Source: Dyadobacter psychrotolerans | GTDB taxonomy: Bacteria; Bacteroidota; Bacteroidia; Cytophagales; Spirosomataceae | Direction: 5' to 3' | Length of the DNA: 64,000 bases | Assembly (NCBI RefSeq): GCF_004349265.1 | Contig: NZ_SMFL01000004.1 | Span: 95,150-159,149 of the forward strand | In this document: piece after piece, positions 52,501-59,718 of the stretch | How the letters are laid out: each line of letters begins with the position of its first letter | Numbering within the stretch: the first letter of the stretch is position 1 | Translations under genes and position numbers: made by a program | Notes under the pieces: model-generated | Seen by the model: the letters and a program-made list of their open reading frames with translations, nothing else | Told to the model about the DNA's origin: nothing | Database searches by the model: none

Positions 52501-53757
52501 ATGAAAAATCTATTTAAGTTTTTAATACCGCTTCTGTTTGCGGTTTCTGCCTTTGGACAATCTGGTTTTCCTGTAAAAGTTGACCAAACTTATTACAATG
52601 GAATAAAGGATTCTTTTAATGCCTCGAAGATTTTAAAAGACGGTGGTCTGGTAAGAAGCAATCCGGTAAATATCACAATGAAGGATATTTGCGAAACGGA
52701 AGGTATGCCTTGGACATATGTAACGAGGCTAAGAGGAACTGCAATTACTAGTGTAGGTCAGGATTTGGCATTGGTGAATTTCAGTTTCGGAAGTACCTAT
52801 AACATTTCACCGCCCTTTTTTCCCTATATATCGAGTTTAAGGGTTAAGTCCAATAGAAAAATAGATATAAGTATCAGGGTTGATAATATTGCCAATAATA
52901 TATTTAAAGGCCCTAACGACAACCTAGCACCAAACGGTTACAGCAGAATAAATGCACCATATCCATTAGTACCCAATCAATATTTTGAGATTGAGCACGA
53001 GTTTCTGAAAATTGGCTGGATGAGTACAGTGACGTTTGTTGTCGCTGGTTACGATGCAACTGATACTACCCCGCTTGATTTGGACATCGTTTTTGTTGGT
53101 CACTCGATTACTAAACAATTAGATCGTAACGCGGATTTTGTGTTCAGGTTTGATGGTGACTCAATAACAAATGGTACGGGTGCTGGGTACTTTGAGAATG
53201 ATAGAAACACGGAACATTTCTCGCTGCAAATTAACAGGCACTTAAAAAGCCGGGGGTATAGATCGCGCCCTGTCAATAAAGGTCAAGGGTCAATGACGAC
53301 TGATGGAATGGTTCAAGCCATTAAGTGGGGTTATTACGACATACAAAGAGCTGATCTTATTTGTATTATGATTGGCGCAAACGATGCGAATAATCTTGGT
53401 TCCGGTGGTATGTCCACACCAGCAAATAGGGTAATTTTCGAAAATAACATGAGGTTCATTATCAATTACAACAGAGCAATGTACCCGAATGCCAAAATTA
53501 TGATTTTTGGCTCAACCCCGTCTGCAGATAACACCACAGAGGCCAGAATTGAATTAGGCAGGCAAATACAGGCCTCAATTGTTGCCTCAATCAATTCGCC
53601 GAACCTGAAATACGAAAGTTTGGCCAATGCATTTGACCGGACCAACACCGCAAATTACTTAGCATCTGACACAATTCACCCAACAGCACAAAAGGCGATC
53701 TCTGATGCCATGATTGCGGCCATTAATGCGACGGGTTGGTTTCCTTCAAAAATTTAA
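52501..53757 (+). CDS. Secreted SGNH/GDSL-type esterase (418 aa)
   Basis: Signal peptide (LFKFLIPLLFAVSAFGQ), a beta-rich N-terminal domain to about residue 205, and an SGNH hydrolase: block I FDGDSITNGT (Ser about 221), block III IGANDANN, block V SDTIHPTAQ (Asp/His about 390-393). Such enzymes remove acetyl groups from polysaccharides or lipids. In a virus it would fit de-acetylation of host surface glycans before or after attachment. Followed by the large spike-like protein. Confidence 0.85.
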   Translation: MKNLFKFLIPLLFAVSAFGQSGFPVKVDQTYYNGIKDSFNASKILKDGGLVRSNPVNITMKDICETEGMPWTYVTRLRGTAITSVGQDLALVNFSFGSTYNISPPFFPYISSLRVKSNRKIDISIRVDNIANNIFKGPNDNLAPNGYSRINAPYPLVPNQYFEIEHEFLKIGWMSTVTFVVAGYDATDTTPLDLDIVFVGHSITKQLDRNADFVFRFDGDSITNGTGAGYFENDRNTEHFSLQINRHLKSRGYRSRPVNKGQGSMTTDGMVQAIKWGYYDIQRADLICIMIGANDANNLGSGGMSTPANRVIFENNMRFIINYNRAMYPNAKIMIFGSTPSADNTTEARIELGRQIQASIVASINSPNLKYESLANAFDRTNTANYLASDTIHPTAQKAISDAMIAAINATGWFPSKI

Positions 53758-53777
53758 TTCTCCCAAGCAAAACGAAT

Positions 53778-55877
53778 ATGAAATCATTCGAAAGATGGCT
53801 TAAAAAGAAAGAAAACAGGCAGCTGATTTTCTTTGTGATGGGTGTAATTGTCTTATATTTCTTCACCAGAAAGAAAGCAGCCGAAGCAGTAGCCGCTGCA
53901 CCAAGTTACACAGGTTTGCGCCCGGGATTCCTGACAGGGAATACAACGCCAACAACGCCCACACCAACGAATCCGGGTACGGTGACACCTTTACCTGATT
54001 ACACGTGGACGCCGGGAAGTGCAGATTTACCGAAAGGGGTTTACACAACAAAGGTTTCAGGCAGGGAGTACCACTACAATAAAACGCCTGAATTCAGTAT
54101 TCAGATCACAGGGAACGGAATCACCGACAATACGCCGGGGTTGGTTAGAACAGCCGGTGGATTGAATAAACTGGGTGACGACAACGTGTTTTATGCTATC
54201 GGTAATTTCCCGTTGAAAAATGCAGATGGAAGTTATAACAATCTGCAAAACTATGTTGCTCCTGATGGCGGTCACACTATTGCGCAGTACGTAATGAAAT
54301 CAAACAAAATACCAGACCTTGCAACGTTTGATAATAAATTTGATGGTTGGAACGACGGGGTTAACACCGATAATGGCAGGATGTCGCAAATTTTCCTTTC
54401 TGTTCACTCAGACGAACCAACAGCTAATTCTATTTGGCCTGTATGGTCGGTTGCAAGTCGTCAACTGCTTTGGCCGTCCGTTGCGCAGCCTAAAAACTGG
54501 GAGCCGTACAACAAGCACCATGCAGTAGGACACCGTAATATTCAGGACAGCCGGGAAAAAGTAATTGCGCTGGGTGTGCAGCCTTACATTGCAATCGGAC
54601 AGGGAACACAACCCGGAACGTTCTGGACTTGGATGAAAGGTGACTCGAGTATCGTTTCCGAGGCAACGTTGAAAGATATGGGCGGTGCTGCAATGGAACA
54701 CATGGGTAATTCCACAAGTTCTTATCTGAGTTCAGAGATTGCGGAAAATATGCAGAATAATGATCCGGATATTTACGGGAAAACTTCTGCGTTTTATGAA
54801 GGTGCCCGAATTAAAAAAGGAACCAAGAAAGGAAACTGGGGTGATTACGGTGGTGATCAGTTTTACGGCTATGTTCGTCCTGAATTGCAATGGATGACAC
54901 GCGAAAATTACGAGAAAAGCGTAACAACGCACGTTCATAATAAATACGATCCAACAGACGGTTTCAGCGGTATAAGCGAATTCTTTACCCGCAATCACCA
55001 CATAAACCGAAATGTTAACCAGAAGTATTATTTGTTCCAAAACAAATATCACTTCCCGATGGAATTTGCATACGTACGTAACCGGGTAAAAGTGGGAACA
55101 ATGACGTATCAGGGACAAAACAATGAATGTGAGGTTTCAATCTTCACCTGTACCAAAACAGAAAGTTTTGTAGAAAGAGCAGGCGGCGGACGTGTAGGAA
55201 TTGAAGGTGCCAGAACTGGCGACATTATCCCATTCCCGAACGGCGAAATCGAAACCAAGTTCACGCAGGTAGCAGCGCCTTGGGATGAACAGTTTAAAAT
55301 TGCTTTCTGGTCTCTCATTCTGGTAGGAGGTTCTGCAATGTGGGATGCACCTAATTCACAGTTCGGAGACGATACAACCAAACTGCATTTCTGGCAGAAC
55401 AACCCAAATGATGTAATGCCAAGGTTTAGACCAACCGGCGGGAACTGGCAAAACTGGACACCCGGACAAAACGGTCAACCGGGAGACAGTTACACAGGGT
55501 TGATGCACTCCATGTTTGCCGCTACACAGGATGCAGCCGTTGCAGCGATGGAAGTAGTCTGGGGAATCAGGAACCGAATTAAAGTGCCACATTTTGCAGC
55601 CTACACAAGCAGCCGGGGTAATTTTACGCCAACACCGGGAACACAGGGTTTACACATGAACGGCGGCACAATGCCAATCAATCACAATCTGTTCTGTGAA
55701 CGTGATATTCTGGAAGGCAAAAAAGGCTTTGCTATTGATTGCACTGGTGATGGTGGCGGAGTAGTAATATACCAAAACGATTTCCTTGCTCCACACGAAT
55801 ACGAAGACAACGTCACCGTGAACGGCCACAACATTGGACGTGTGTACGGAAGACAGCCAGCATTGAAAGTATATTAA
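53778..55877 (+). CDS. Large anchored ectodomain protein, candidate spike/receptor-binding protein (699 aa)
   Basis: ATG at 53778 (MKSFERWLKKKENRQLIFFV; the TTG at 53736 overlaps the esterase). One N-terminal membrane segment LIFFVMGVIVLYFF, a Thr/Pro stalk (TPTTPTPTNPGTV) and an ectodomain of about 620 residues rich in Trp, Gly, Asn and aromatic residues (GTFWTWMKGDSSI, FEPHNKHHAVGHRN-like His-rich region, QMGDSYTG). No family recognised; parts recall glycan-active or glycan-binding folds. It is the largest protein of the element and last in the late operon. Confidence 0.7.
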   Translation: MKSFERWLKKKENRQLIFFVMGVIVLYFFTRKKAAEAVAAAPSYTGLRPGFLTGNTTPTTPTPTNPGTVTPLPDYTWTPGSADLPKGVYTTKVSGREYHYNKTPEFSIQITGNGITDNTPGLVRTAGGLNKLGDDNVFYAIGNFPLKNADGSYNNLQNYVAPDGGHTIAQYVMKSNKIPDLATFDNKFDGWNDGVNTDNGRMSQIFLSVHSDEPTANSIWPVWSVASRQLLWPSVAQPKNWEPYNKHHAVGHRNIQDSREKVIALGVQPYIAIGQGTQPGTFWTWMKGDSSIVSEATLKDMGGAAMEHMGNSTSSYLSSEIAENMQNNDPDIYGKTSAFYEGARIKKGTKKGNWGDYGGDQFYGYVRPELQWMTRENYEKSVTTHVHNKYDPTDGFSGISEFFTRNHHINRNVNQKYYLFQNKYHFPMEFAYVRNRVKVGTMTYQGQNNECEVSIFTCTKTESFVERAGGGRVGIEGARTGDIIPFPNGEIETKFTQVAAPWDEQFKIAFWSLILVGGSAMWDAPNSQFGDDTTKLHFWQNNPNDVMPRFRPTGGNWQNWTPGQNGQPGDSYTGLMHSMFAATQDAAVAAMEVVWGIRNRIKVPHFAAYTSSRGNFTPTPGTQGLHMNGGTMPINHNLFCERDILEGKKGFAIDCTGDGGGVVIYQNDFLAPHEYEDNVTVNGHNIGRVYGRQPALKVY

Positions 55878-55904
55878 AGAATCTACTTTGCGGGGTGCAA
55901 GTAG

Positions 55905-55939
55905 AAAAGGGGCGAACCGAAAGGAACGCCCCTTTTTTT
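55905..55939 (+). terminator. Terminator of the late operon
   Basis: AAAAGGGGCG, inner CC-GAAA-GG tetraloop, CGCCCCTTTT and more T. Very strong, 27 bp after the last late gene. Confidence 0.9.
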
Positions 55940-56012
55940 GATTTGGTAGCATAGATAATTATGACTATACTGCAGCCGAAATGTGAAACGGCAGCGCGAA
56001 AGGATAATTAAA

Positions 56013-56077
56013 ACGTCACACCAAATGTGACGTTCCGGATAAAGCGAAAACAAAAAATGTCACATGCCAAATGTGAC
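56013..56077. promoter_or_regulatory. Two GTCACA palindromes upstream of the cytosine methyltransferase
   Basis: ACGTCACA-ccaaa-TGTGACGT (56013-56033) and GTCACAT-gccaa-ATGTGAC (56059-56077), 20-65 bp before the start. Related copies recur at 56895-57062. Likely operators for a modification-linked regulator or sites bound by the methyltransferase itself. Confidence 0.55.
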
Positions 56078-56096
56078 TTAACCAGGACTACTAAAT

Positions 56097-56948
56097 ATGA
56101 TAAATTCACAGTTGGTATTATCTCTTTTTTCCGGCATCGGGCTATTGGATTCTGGCTTTGAATCAAACGGTTTCTGCGTGGTCAGGGCACCGGAAAAAAT
56201 ACTTGGTGGTGATGTCAGGAATTTTCATTGCAGTAAAGGTTTTTTTACCGGCATCATTGGGGGGCCACCATGTCAGGATTTTTCAAGATTGCGACGAACA
56301 GAACCAACAGGTGAAGGGCTTGAATTGCTGGGCGAATTTTGCAGGATTGTTTTGGAATCTGATTGTGATTGGTTCCTGATGGAAAATGTCCCAGGCGTAC
56401 CAAGTCTTGAAATTGATGGTTACCATATCCAAAGGTTTGATCTTTCCCCGCTTCATGTCGGGCACAAGCAATCTCGATTACGACACTTTCAATTTGGTTC
56501 GAAAACTGGTTTGATCCTTAACATCAAACGAATGGATTTTGAAGGGGTAGCCGAACCTTGTGTAACAGCAACGGAAGGTAGCAGGATAGGCAAAAGAAGT
56601 TTTCAGGAATTCTGTGAGCTACAAGGTTTACCGGCGGGTTATGATCTTCCTGAACTTCATAAAGTGGCAAAATACAGAGCCGTAGGAAATGGCGTTCATG
56701 CCGCTGTTTCCAATGAAGTGAGCCGTGCCATTCTGGAAGCATTAACAAGCGAGAATCCATTTACAATTTTCAATTCAAAGTTATGTGCTTGTGGTTGCGG
56801 TAGGTTCGTATTTGGGAAACAGGTTACAGCAAACCAGACCTGCAGGAAACGTTTGTCAAGGAAACGTGACGGATTGATCACAGTTAAATATCAAAATGTC
56901 ACGTGTGATTTAACCGGTGTAATTGAACCGAAATTTGTCACGGTGTGA
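56097..56948 (+). CDS. DNA cytosine-5 methyltransferase with C-terminal Cys cluster
   Basis: 283 residues. Motif I LFSGIGLLDSGFE, motif IV GGPPCQDFSR with catalytic Cys59, motif VI MENVPG, motif VIII QSRLRHF, motif X YRAVGNGVHAAVS. Short for the family; the target-recognition region is small (about 130-190). The tail LCACGCGRFVFGKQVTANQT-C may bind zinc. No restriction partner is adjacent, so it is an orphan enzyme protecting or marking the element DNA. Confidence 0.9.
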   Translation: MINSQLVLSLFSGIGLLDSGFESNGFCVVRAPEKILGGDVRNFHCSKGFFTGIIGGPPCQDFSRLRRTEPTGEGLELLGEFCRIVLESDCDWFLMENVPGVPSLEIDGYHIQRFDLSPLHVGHKQSRLRHFQFGSKTGLILNIKRMDFEGVAEPCVTATEGSRIGKRSFQEFCELQGLPAGYDLPELHKVAKYRAVGNGVHAAVSNEVSRAILEALTSENPFTIFNSKLCACGCGRFVFGKQVTANQTCRKRLSRKRDGLITVKYQNVTCDLTGVIEPKFVTV

Positions 56949-56976
56949 ATTTCCTGAGGGAGTTGCACCTAAAAAT

Positions 56977-56988
56977 GTCACATGTGAC
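56977..56988. promoter_or_regulatory. Perfect 12-bp palindrome GTCACATGTGAC between the methyltransferases
   Basis: Related GTCAC-type sites flank it (56898-56907, 56936-56947, 57017-57026, 57055-57060); the last covers the start of the adenine methyltransferase. Same motif as the operators upstream of the cytosine enzyme. Confidence 0.55.
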
Positions 56989-57053
56989 CCATCAGGGCGA
57001 GTGGTTATTTAAAATGTCACGGCGTGAAACAGCGCTTATAATGAAAGGGAAAT

Positions 57054-57767
57054 ATGTCACGGATACAAAACCAAGTTTATAAAAACTATTTCGGAAGCAA
57101 GAACGGATCAGGTGTGCGTCATCAGATCATCAACCAGATTATGCCGCATGATATTTATATAGAACCATGTGGCGGATCGGGTGCAATTGCCCAATTCAAA
57201 AAACCGGCGCTGGTTAAGACCTACATTAATGAAATTAACGTGAAGGTCTTTCAGGCACTGAGATCCGGCATAGATATTCCTGACTGTGTGATATCAAATA
57301 AATGCGCAATAGAATTTCTTTCAACGTTTGATTTTATCCCGCAATACCGTTACTGCATTTATCTCGATCCGCCATATCCGCTACTTTCCCGCCGTTCTGA
57401 CAGGCATGTTTATAAGCATGAAATGACCGATCAGCAACACGAGCAGCTTTTAAAAGTGGTATTAGCACTGCCTAAAAACGTAGATGTCCTGATCAGCACT
57501 TATGAAAATGAATTATATACTGAATTTCTTAAAAATTGGAACCTACATAGTTTTTCCGCACAAACCAGAGCTGGATTGGCAACTGAACTTCTTTATATGA
57601 ATTATCACAACGATGAAGGCCATTTGCACCAATACGACTATCTGGGAGACGATTACATTGATAGACAGCGCGTGAAACGAAAAATACAAAGGGAGGTGCA
57701 AAAACTGGTTTCCCTGCCTGCCAAAGAAAGGAATGCCATCATTCAAGCATTATCACATCTGGTATAG
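57054..57767 (+). CDS. D12-class DNA N6-adenine methyltransferase
   Basis: 237 residues. SAM motif YIEPCGGSGAIAQFKK (about 35-50) and catalytic DPPY (IYLDPPYPLL, about 104-107) in the Dam/D12 order with FGSKNGSG near the N-terminus. C-terminal basic tail (RQRVKRKIQREVQKL). Recognition site unknown; no endonuclease nearby. Its stop codon lies inside the first unit of the repeat array. Confidence 0.9.
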   Translation: MSRIQNQVYKNYFGSKNGSGVRHQIINQIMPHDIYIEPCGGSGAIAQFKKPALVKTYINEINVKVFQALRSGIDIPDCVISNKCAIEFLSTFDFIPQYRYCIYLDPPYPLLSRRSDRHVYKHEMTDQQHEQLLKVVLALPKNVDVLISTYENELYTEFLKNWNLHSFSAQTRAGLATELLYMNYHNDEGHLHQYDYLGDDYIDRQRVKRKIQREVQKLVSLPAKERNAIIQALSHLV

Positions 57768-57962
57768 ACAAAACCGTCTATGTACCCGGTAACACAGACG
57801 GTTTTAACTGTACAACCTGGCTACATAGTTACTTCTAGCTGTGATTGCCGGCAAACATAGATATTTCTATCTGTGTGGTCCGGAAAACACAGACGGTTCT
57901 GACTGTATGGTCCTCATAGCTAATAACAACTGTGTTGGCCAGTATAGTTATTTTTATCTATG
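57763..57962. repeat. Array of seven 20-bp imperfect palindromes, about 30-bp period
   Basis: Units start at 57763, 57793, 57824, 57856, 57888, 57915 and 57943. Pattern YAYAG-N10-CTRTR, for example CATAGATATTTCTATCTGTG (57856-57875). Spacers of 7-12 nt are often CCGG/GGCC-centred (attgccggcaaa, tggtccggaaaa, ttggccag). The first two units form a terminator-like hairpin (AAACCGTC...GACGGTTT) after the adenine methyltransferase. Too regular and too short-spaced for CRISPR; candidate packaging, origin, partition or multi-site operator. Confidence 0.75.
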
Positions 57963-58022
57963 GTCGACGGATTTTATGCCCTTTAACTACTTTATCAATT
58001 TACAGTTTACACAATAATAACT

Positions 58023-58235
58023 ATGATTATAAGATGCATTAATAATCACTTGATTACGGACGACAACATAAGCGTACGAAATAGCAGTAACGAAGAAGGT
58101 GAAGAATTTGCAGAAGTTACCGCTTATTGTGAAAAATGTGATTCAGTGTTGGAAGCAAACCAATGGGGCGAAATCGAAAGTCTTAATGAGGCCAAAGAAT
58201 TACTGTTTGATAACTTTACACATTTAAAATCCTGA
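58023..58235 (+). CDS. Small acidic protein with a CxxC pair (70 aa)
   Basis: MIIRCINNHLITDDNISVRN..., acidic, with AYCEKCDSVLE, a possible half zinc ribbon. Starts 61 bp after the repeat array. It may be an accessory regulator; no family recognised. Confidence 0.55.
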   Translation: MIIRCINNHLITDDNISVRNSSNEEGEEFAEVTAYCEKCDSVLEANQWGEIESLNEAKELLFDNFTHLKS

Positions 58236-58366
58236 CGTAAAAAACCGAACATTATTTGGTGTGTCAGCTGATAATTTGACCGACTAGCCCCTGATCAGAG
58301 CGTGGCCACCGCCGGAGCCGGTGCAGATCCGGAGTTTTTTACCCTGTCATACCAAATATTGTATTG

Positions 58367-59500
58367 TTACCACGAGTAATTTTGAATGTTAGGATCAGTC
58401 CTTAGACCAAGTGATTTTAAATAAATATCAGTTACCGATACCGACGAATGACGCAGTAATTTCTGTAATTCCTTCACACCAACACCGGCACGGTAAGCAT
58501 TCACAGCACCCGTATGTTTCCAACTGTAAAGCGTGTATCCTGTTTCTTTCAACCCAATTTTTTCTAAAACCTTTTGATGCCTTCTAAATGCAACCTCTTT
58601 GGCACTTAGGTAACGGGATGGTATTAACCCTTTTCCAAAGAGATAAAAAAACTGTTTTTCATCAGTGATGTTGACCTGCTTTAATGCTTCAAAGAGTGGG
58701 GGGATAATCTGCACAGTTTCCGTTTTCCCGTTTTTGCTGACAGTACCACGGATCAAAATATATCTTTCAATCAAGCGGACGTCAGCCAGGGTAATATGAT
58801 TCAATTCACCCGGACGAATAAACGCGTAGTACATAATTCGCGTAAACAGATACAATTCCGGTTCGTGTTCTCTAAGGTGATCTTCAATTTTCCTTCTATC
58901 AACATCAGAAAAAGCAATGTTTTTGCTTGTTACTTCTTCCTTTAATTTTTTGATTTTGAACGGTGAAGCAGGAAGAGCTTTGCGGGATGATAAATGAATA
59001 TAAATAGTGTTAAGATGTTCAATAGTATTGTTTGCGGTACGTGGGCTGTTGTTGAGTTCATTTAGCAGATAATCTCTAAAAGCTATTGTTTGCGTCGATG
59101 TGAAGTTAAGCAGCTCGAAATCAGTATCAATTTTGTCTGTATACACTTGTAACTTCTTAATAGCGGAATTGTACGTAATTGCCGATTTGCTGCGTATGGT
59201 CTTTTTAATGTTATCTAGCGTCGTGCTAAACGAGCTAATTAGCTTTAATTTTTCCGGTTCCTGTTTAACGTTGGATTCTGTTACCATTAACGCACCCTTT
59301 TGCAGACCGGCATTAATTTCAGCACAAATAGCCCTTGCCCAAATCTCTCTTTGATTTGCGGTTTTAAATTTCGCCGGGCAATAAATCTTCTTTTTTTCTA
59401 TCGATCCAGTTTGTTCGTTCCACGCTCCGAACTCGATGTACCAACGTTTTGTAAGATCTTCTTTTCTCCTAAATAATTTCGCTTCAATATAAGGGTACAT
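58367..59500 (-). CDS. Tyrosine recombinase integrase of the element
   Basis: 377 residues: N-terminal arm-binding-like region (about 1-90), SAM-like core-binding domain (SAITYNSAIKKLQVYTDKI...PRTANNTIEHLNTIYIHL), and catalytic domain with Arg in YAFIRPGEL, Lys/His in YSWKHTGAVNAYRAG, His in LRHSSVS and Tyr nucleophile in VTDIYLKSLG. Bacteroidota phage-type. It recombines the 18-bp core in tRNA-Ser, lying 83 bp from the right core with arm-type repeats between. Confidence 0.93.
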   Translation of the reverse strand: MYPYIEAKLFRRKEDLTKRWYIEFGAWNEQTGSIEKKKIYCPAKFKTANQREIWARAICAEINAGLQKGALMVTESNVKQEPEKLKLISSFSTTLDNIKKTIRSKSAITYNSAIKKLQVYTDKIDTDFELLNFTSTQTIAFRDYLLNELNNSPRTANNTIEHLNTIYIHLSSRKALPASPFKIKKLKEEVTSKNIAFSDVDRRKIEDHLREHEPELYLFTRIMYYAFIRPGELNHITLADVRLIERYILIRGTVSKNGKTETVQIIPPLFEALKQVNITDEKQFFYLFGKGLIPSRYLSAKEVAFRRHQKVLEKIGLKETGYTLYSWKHTGAVNAYRAGVGVKELQKLLRHSSVSVTDIYLKSLGLRTDPNIQNYSW

Positions 59501-59522
59501 CGTAGGGGCCTTGCGTAAAAAA

Positions 59523-59540
59523 GTAGCAATGAGGGTAGCA
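59523..59540. promoter_or_regulatory. Right integrase arm-type repeats (GTAGCA)
   Basis: GTAGCA at 59523-59528 and 59535-59540, matching the three left copies. Lies just upstream of the integrase start, so binding could also repress its own promoter. Confidence 0.5.
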
Positions 59541-59550
59541 GAAAATGTGA

Positions 59551-59580
59551 AACCCCCTTGGGTGTAATCCCAAGGGGGTT
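59551..59580 (-). terminator. Element-borne 12-bp hairpin next to tRNA-Ser
   Basis: AACCCCCTTGGG-tgtaat-CCCAAGGGGGTT, perfect stem. It lies 2 bp inside the att core and directly downstream of tRNA-Ser, so it replaces the displaced host terminator and insulates the integrase from tRNA transcription. Confidence 0.75.
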
Positions 59581-59582
59581 TT

Positions 59583-59600
59583 GTAGAGAGGAAGAGATTC
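59583..59600. repeat. Right attachment core, overlapping the 3' end of tRNA-Ser
   Basis: GTAGAGAGGAAGAGATTC, identical to 39606-39623. It covers the acceptor 3' strand, T-stem 3' strand and part of the T-loop of the tRNA, so the gene stays intact after integration. Confidence 0.88.
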
Positions 59601-59670
59601 GAACTCTCGATACAGTTACCCGTATACTACCTTTCCAGGGTAGCTCCTTCAACCACTCGGACACCTCTCT
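59584..59670 (-). tRNA. tRNA-Ser (anticodon GGA)
   Basis: Minus strand: acceptor AGAGAGG / CCTCTCT, D-region TCCGAGTGG, anticodon stem-loop CTACC-ctGGAaa-GGTAG, a long variable arm typical of tRNA-Ser, and T-loop TTCGAAT. The discriminator would be A and CCA is not encoded. Reads UCC/UCU codons. Host of the integrated element. Confidence 0.92.
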
Positions 59671-59718
59671 TTGTGGTAATCAGGGTGCAAAGATAGTGTA
59701 ACTTATTTCATAAACAAA

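Larger units (their letters stand above)
39606..59600. mobile_element. 20-kb integrated virus-like element in tRNA-Ser(GGA)
   Basis: Bounded by an 18-bp direct repeat; the excised circle would be 19,977 bp. Contents in order: repressor and divergent operators, early small genes, RepA-like ATPase, PAPS-reductase-like protein, a repeat-rich non-coding hub, an 18-gene late module dominated by end-anchored membrane proteins with lysozyme, holin, spanin-like, SGNH and spike-like genes, two DNA methyltransferases, a seven-unit repeat array, and a tyrosine integrase. No terminase, portal, major tail or conjugation gene is recognisable. Interpreted as a prophage of a tailless virus; a plasmid-like satellite is the alternative. 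Confidence 0.9.

Noticed and set aside
57763..57962. CRISPR array
   Set aside because: Spacers are 7-12 nt and self-similar, repeats vary between units, and no cas gene is present.
39723..59500. Conjugative or standard tailed prophage
   Set aside because: No relaxase, coupling protein, VirB4/TraG, terminase, portal, sheath or tape-measure motif was found in any of the element's proteins.
59398..59664. 88-residue frame across the integrase start and tRNA-Ser
   Set aside because: It runs through the tRNA gene and att site, so it cannot be a real protein gene.
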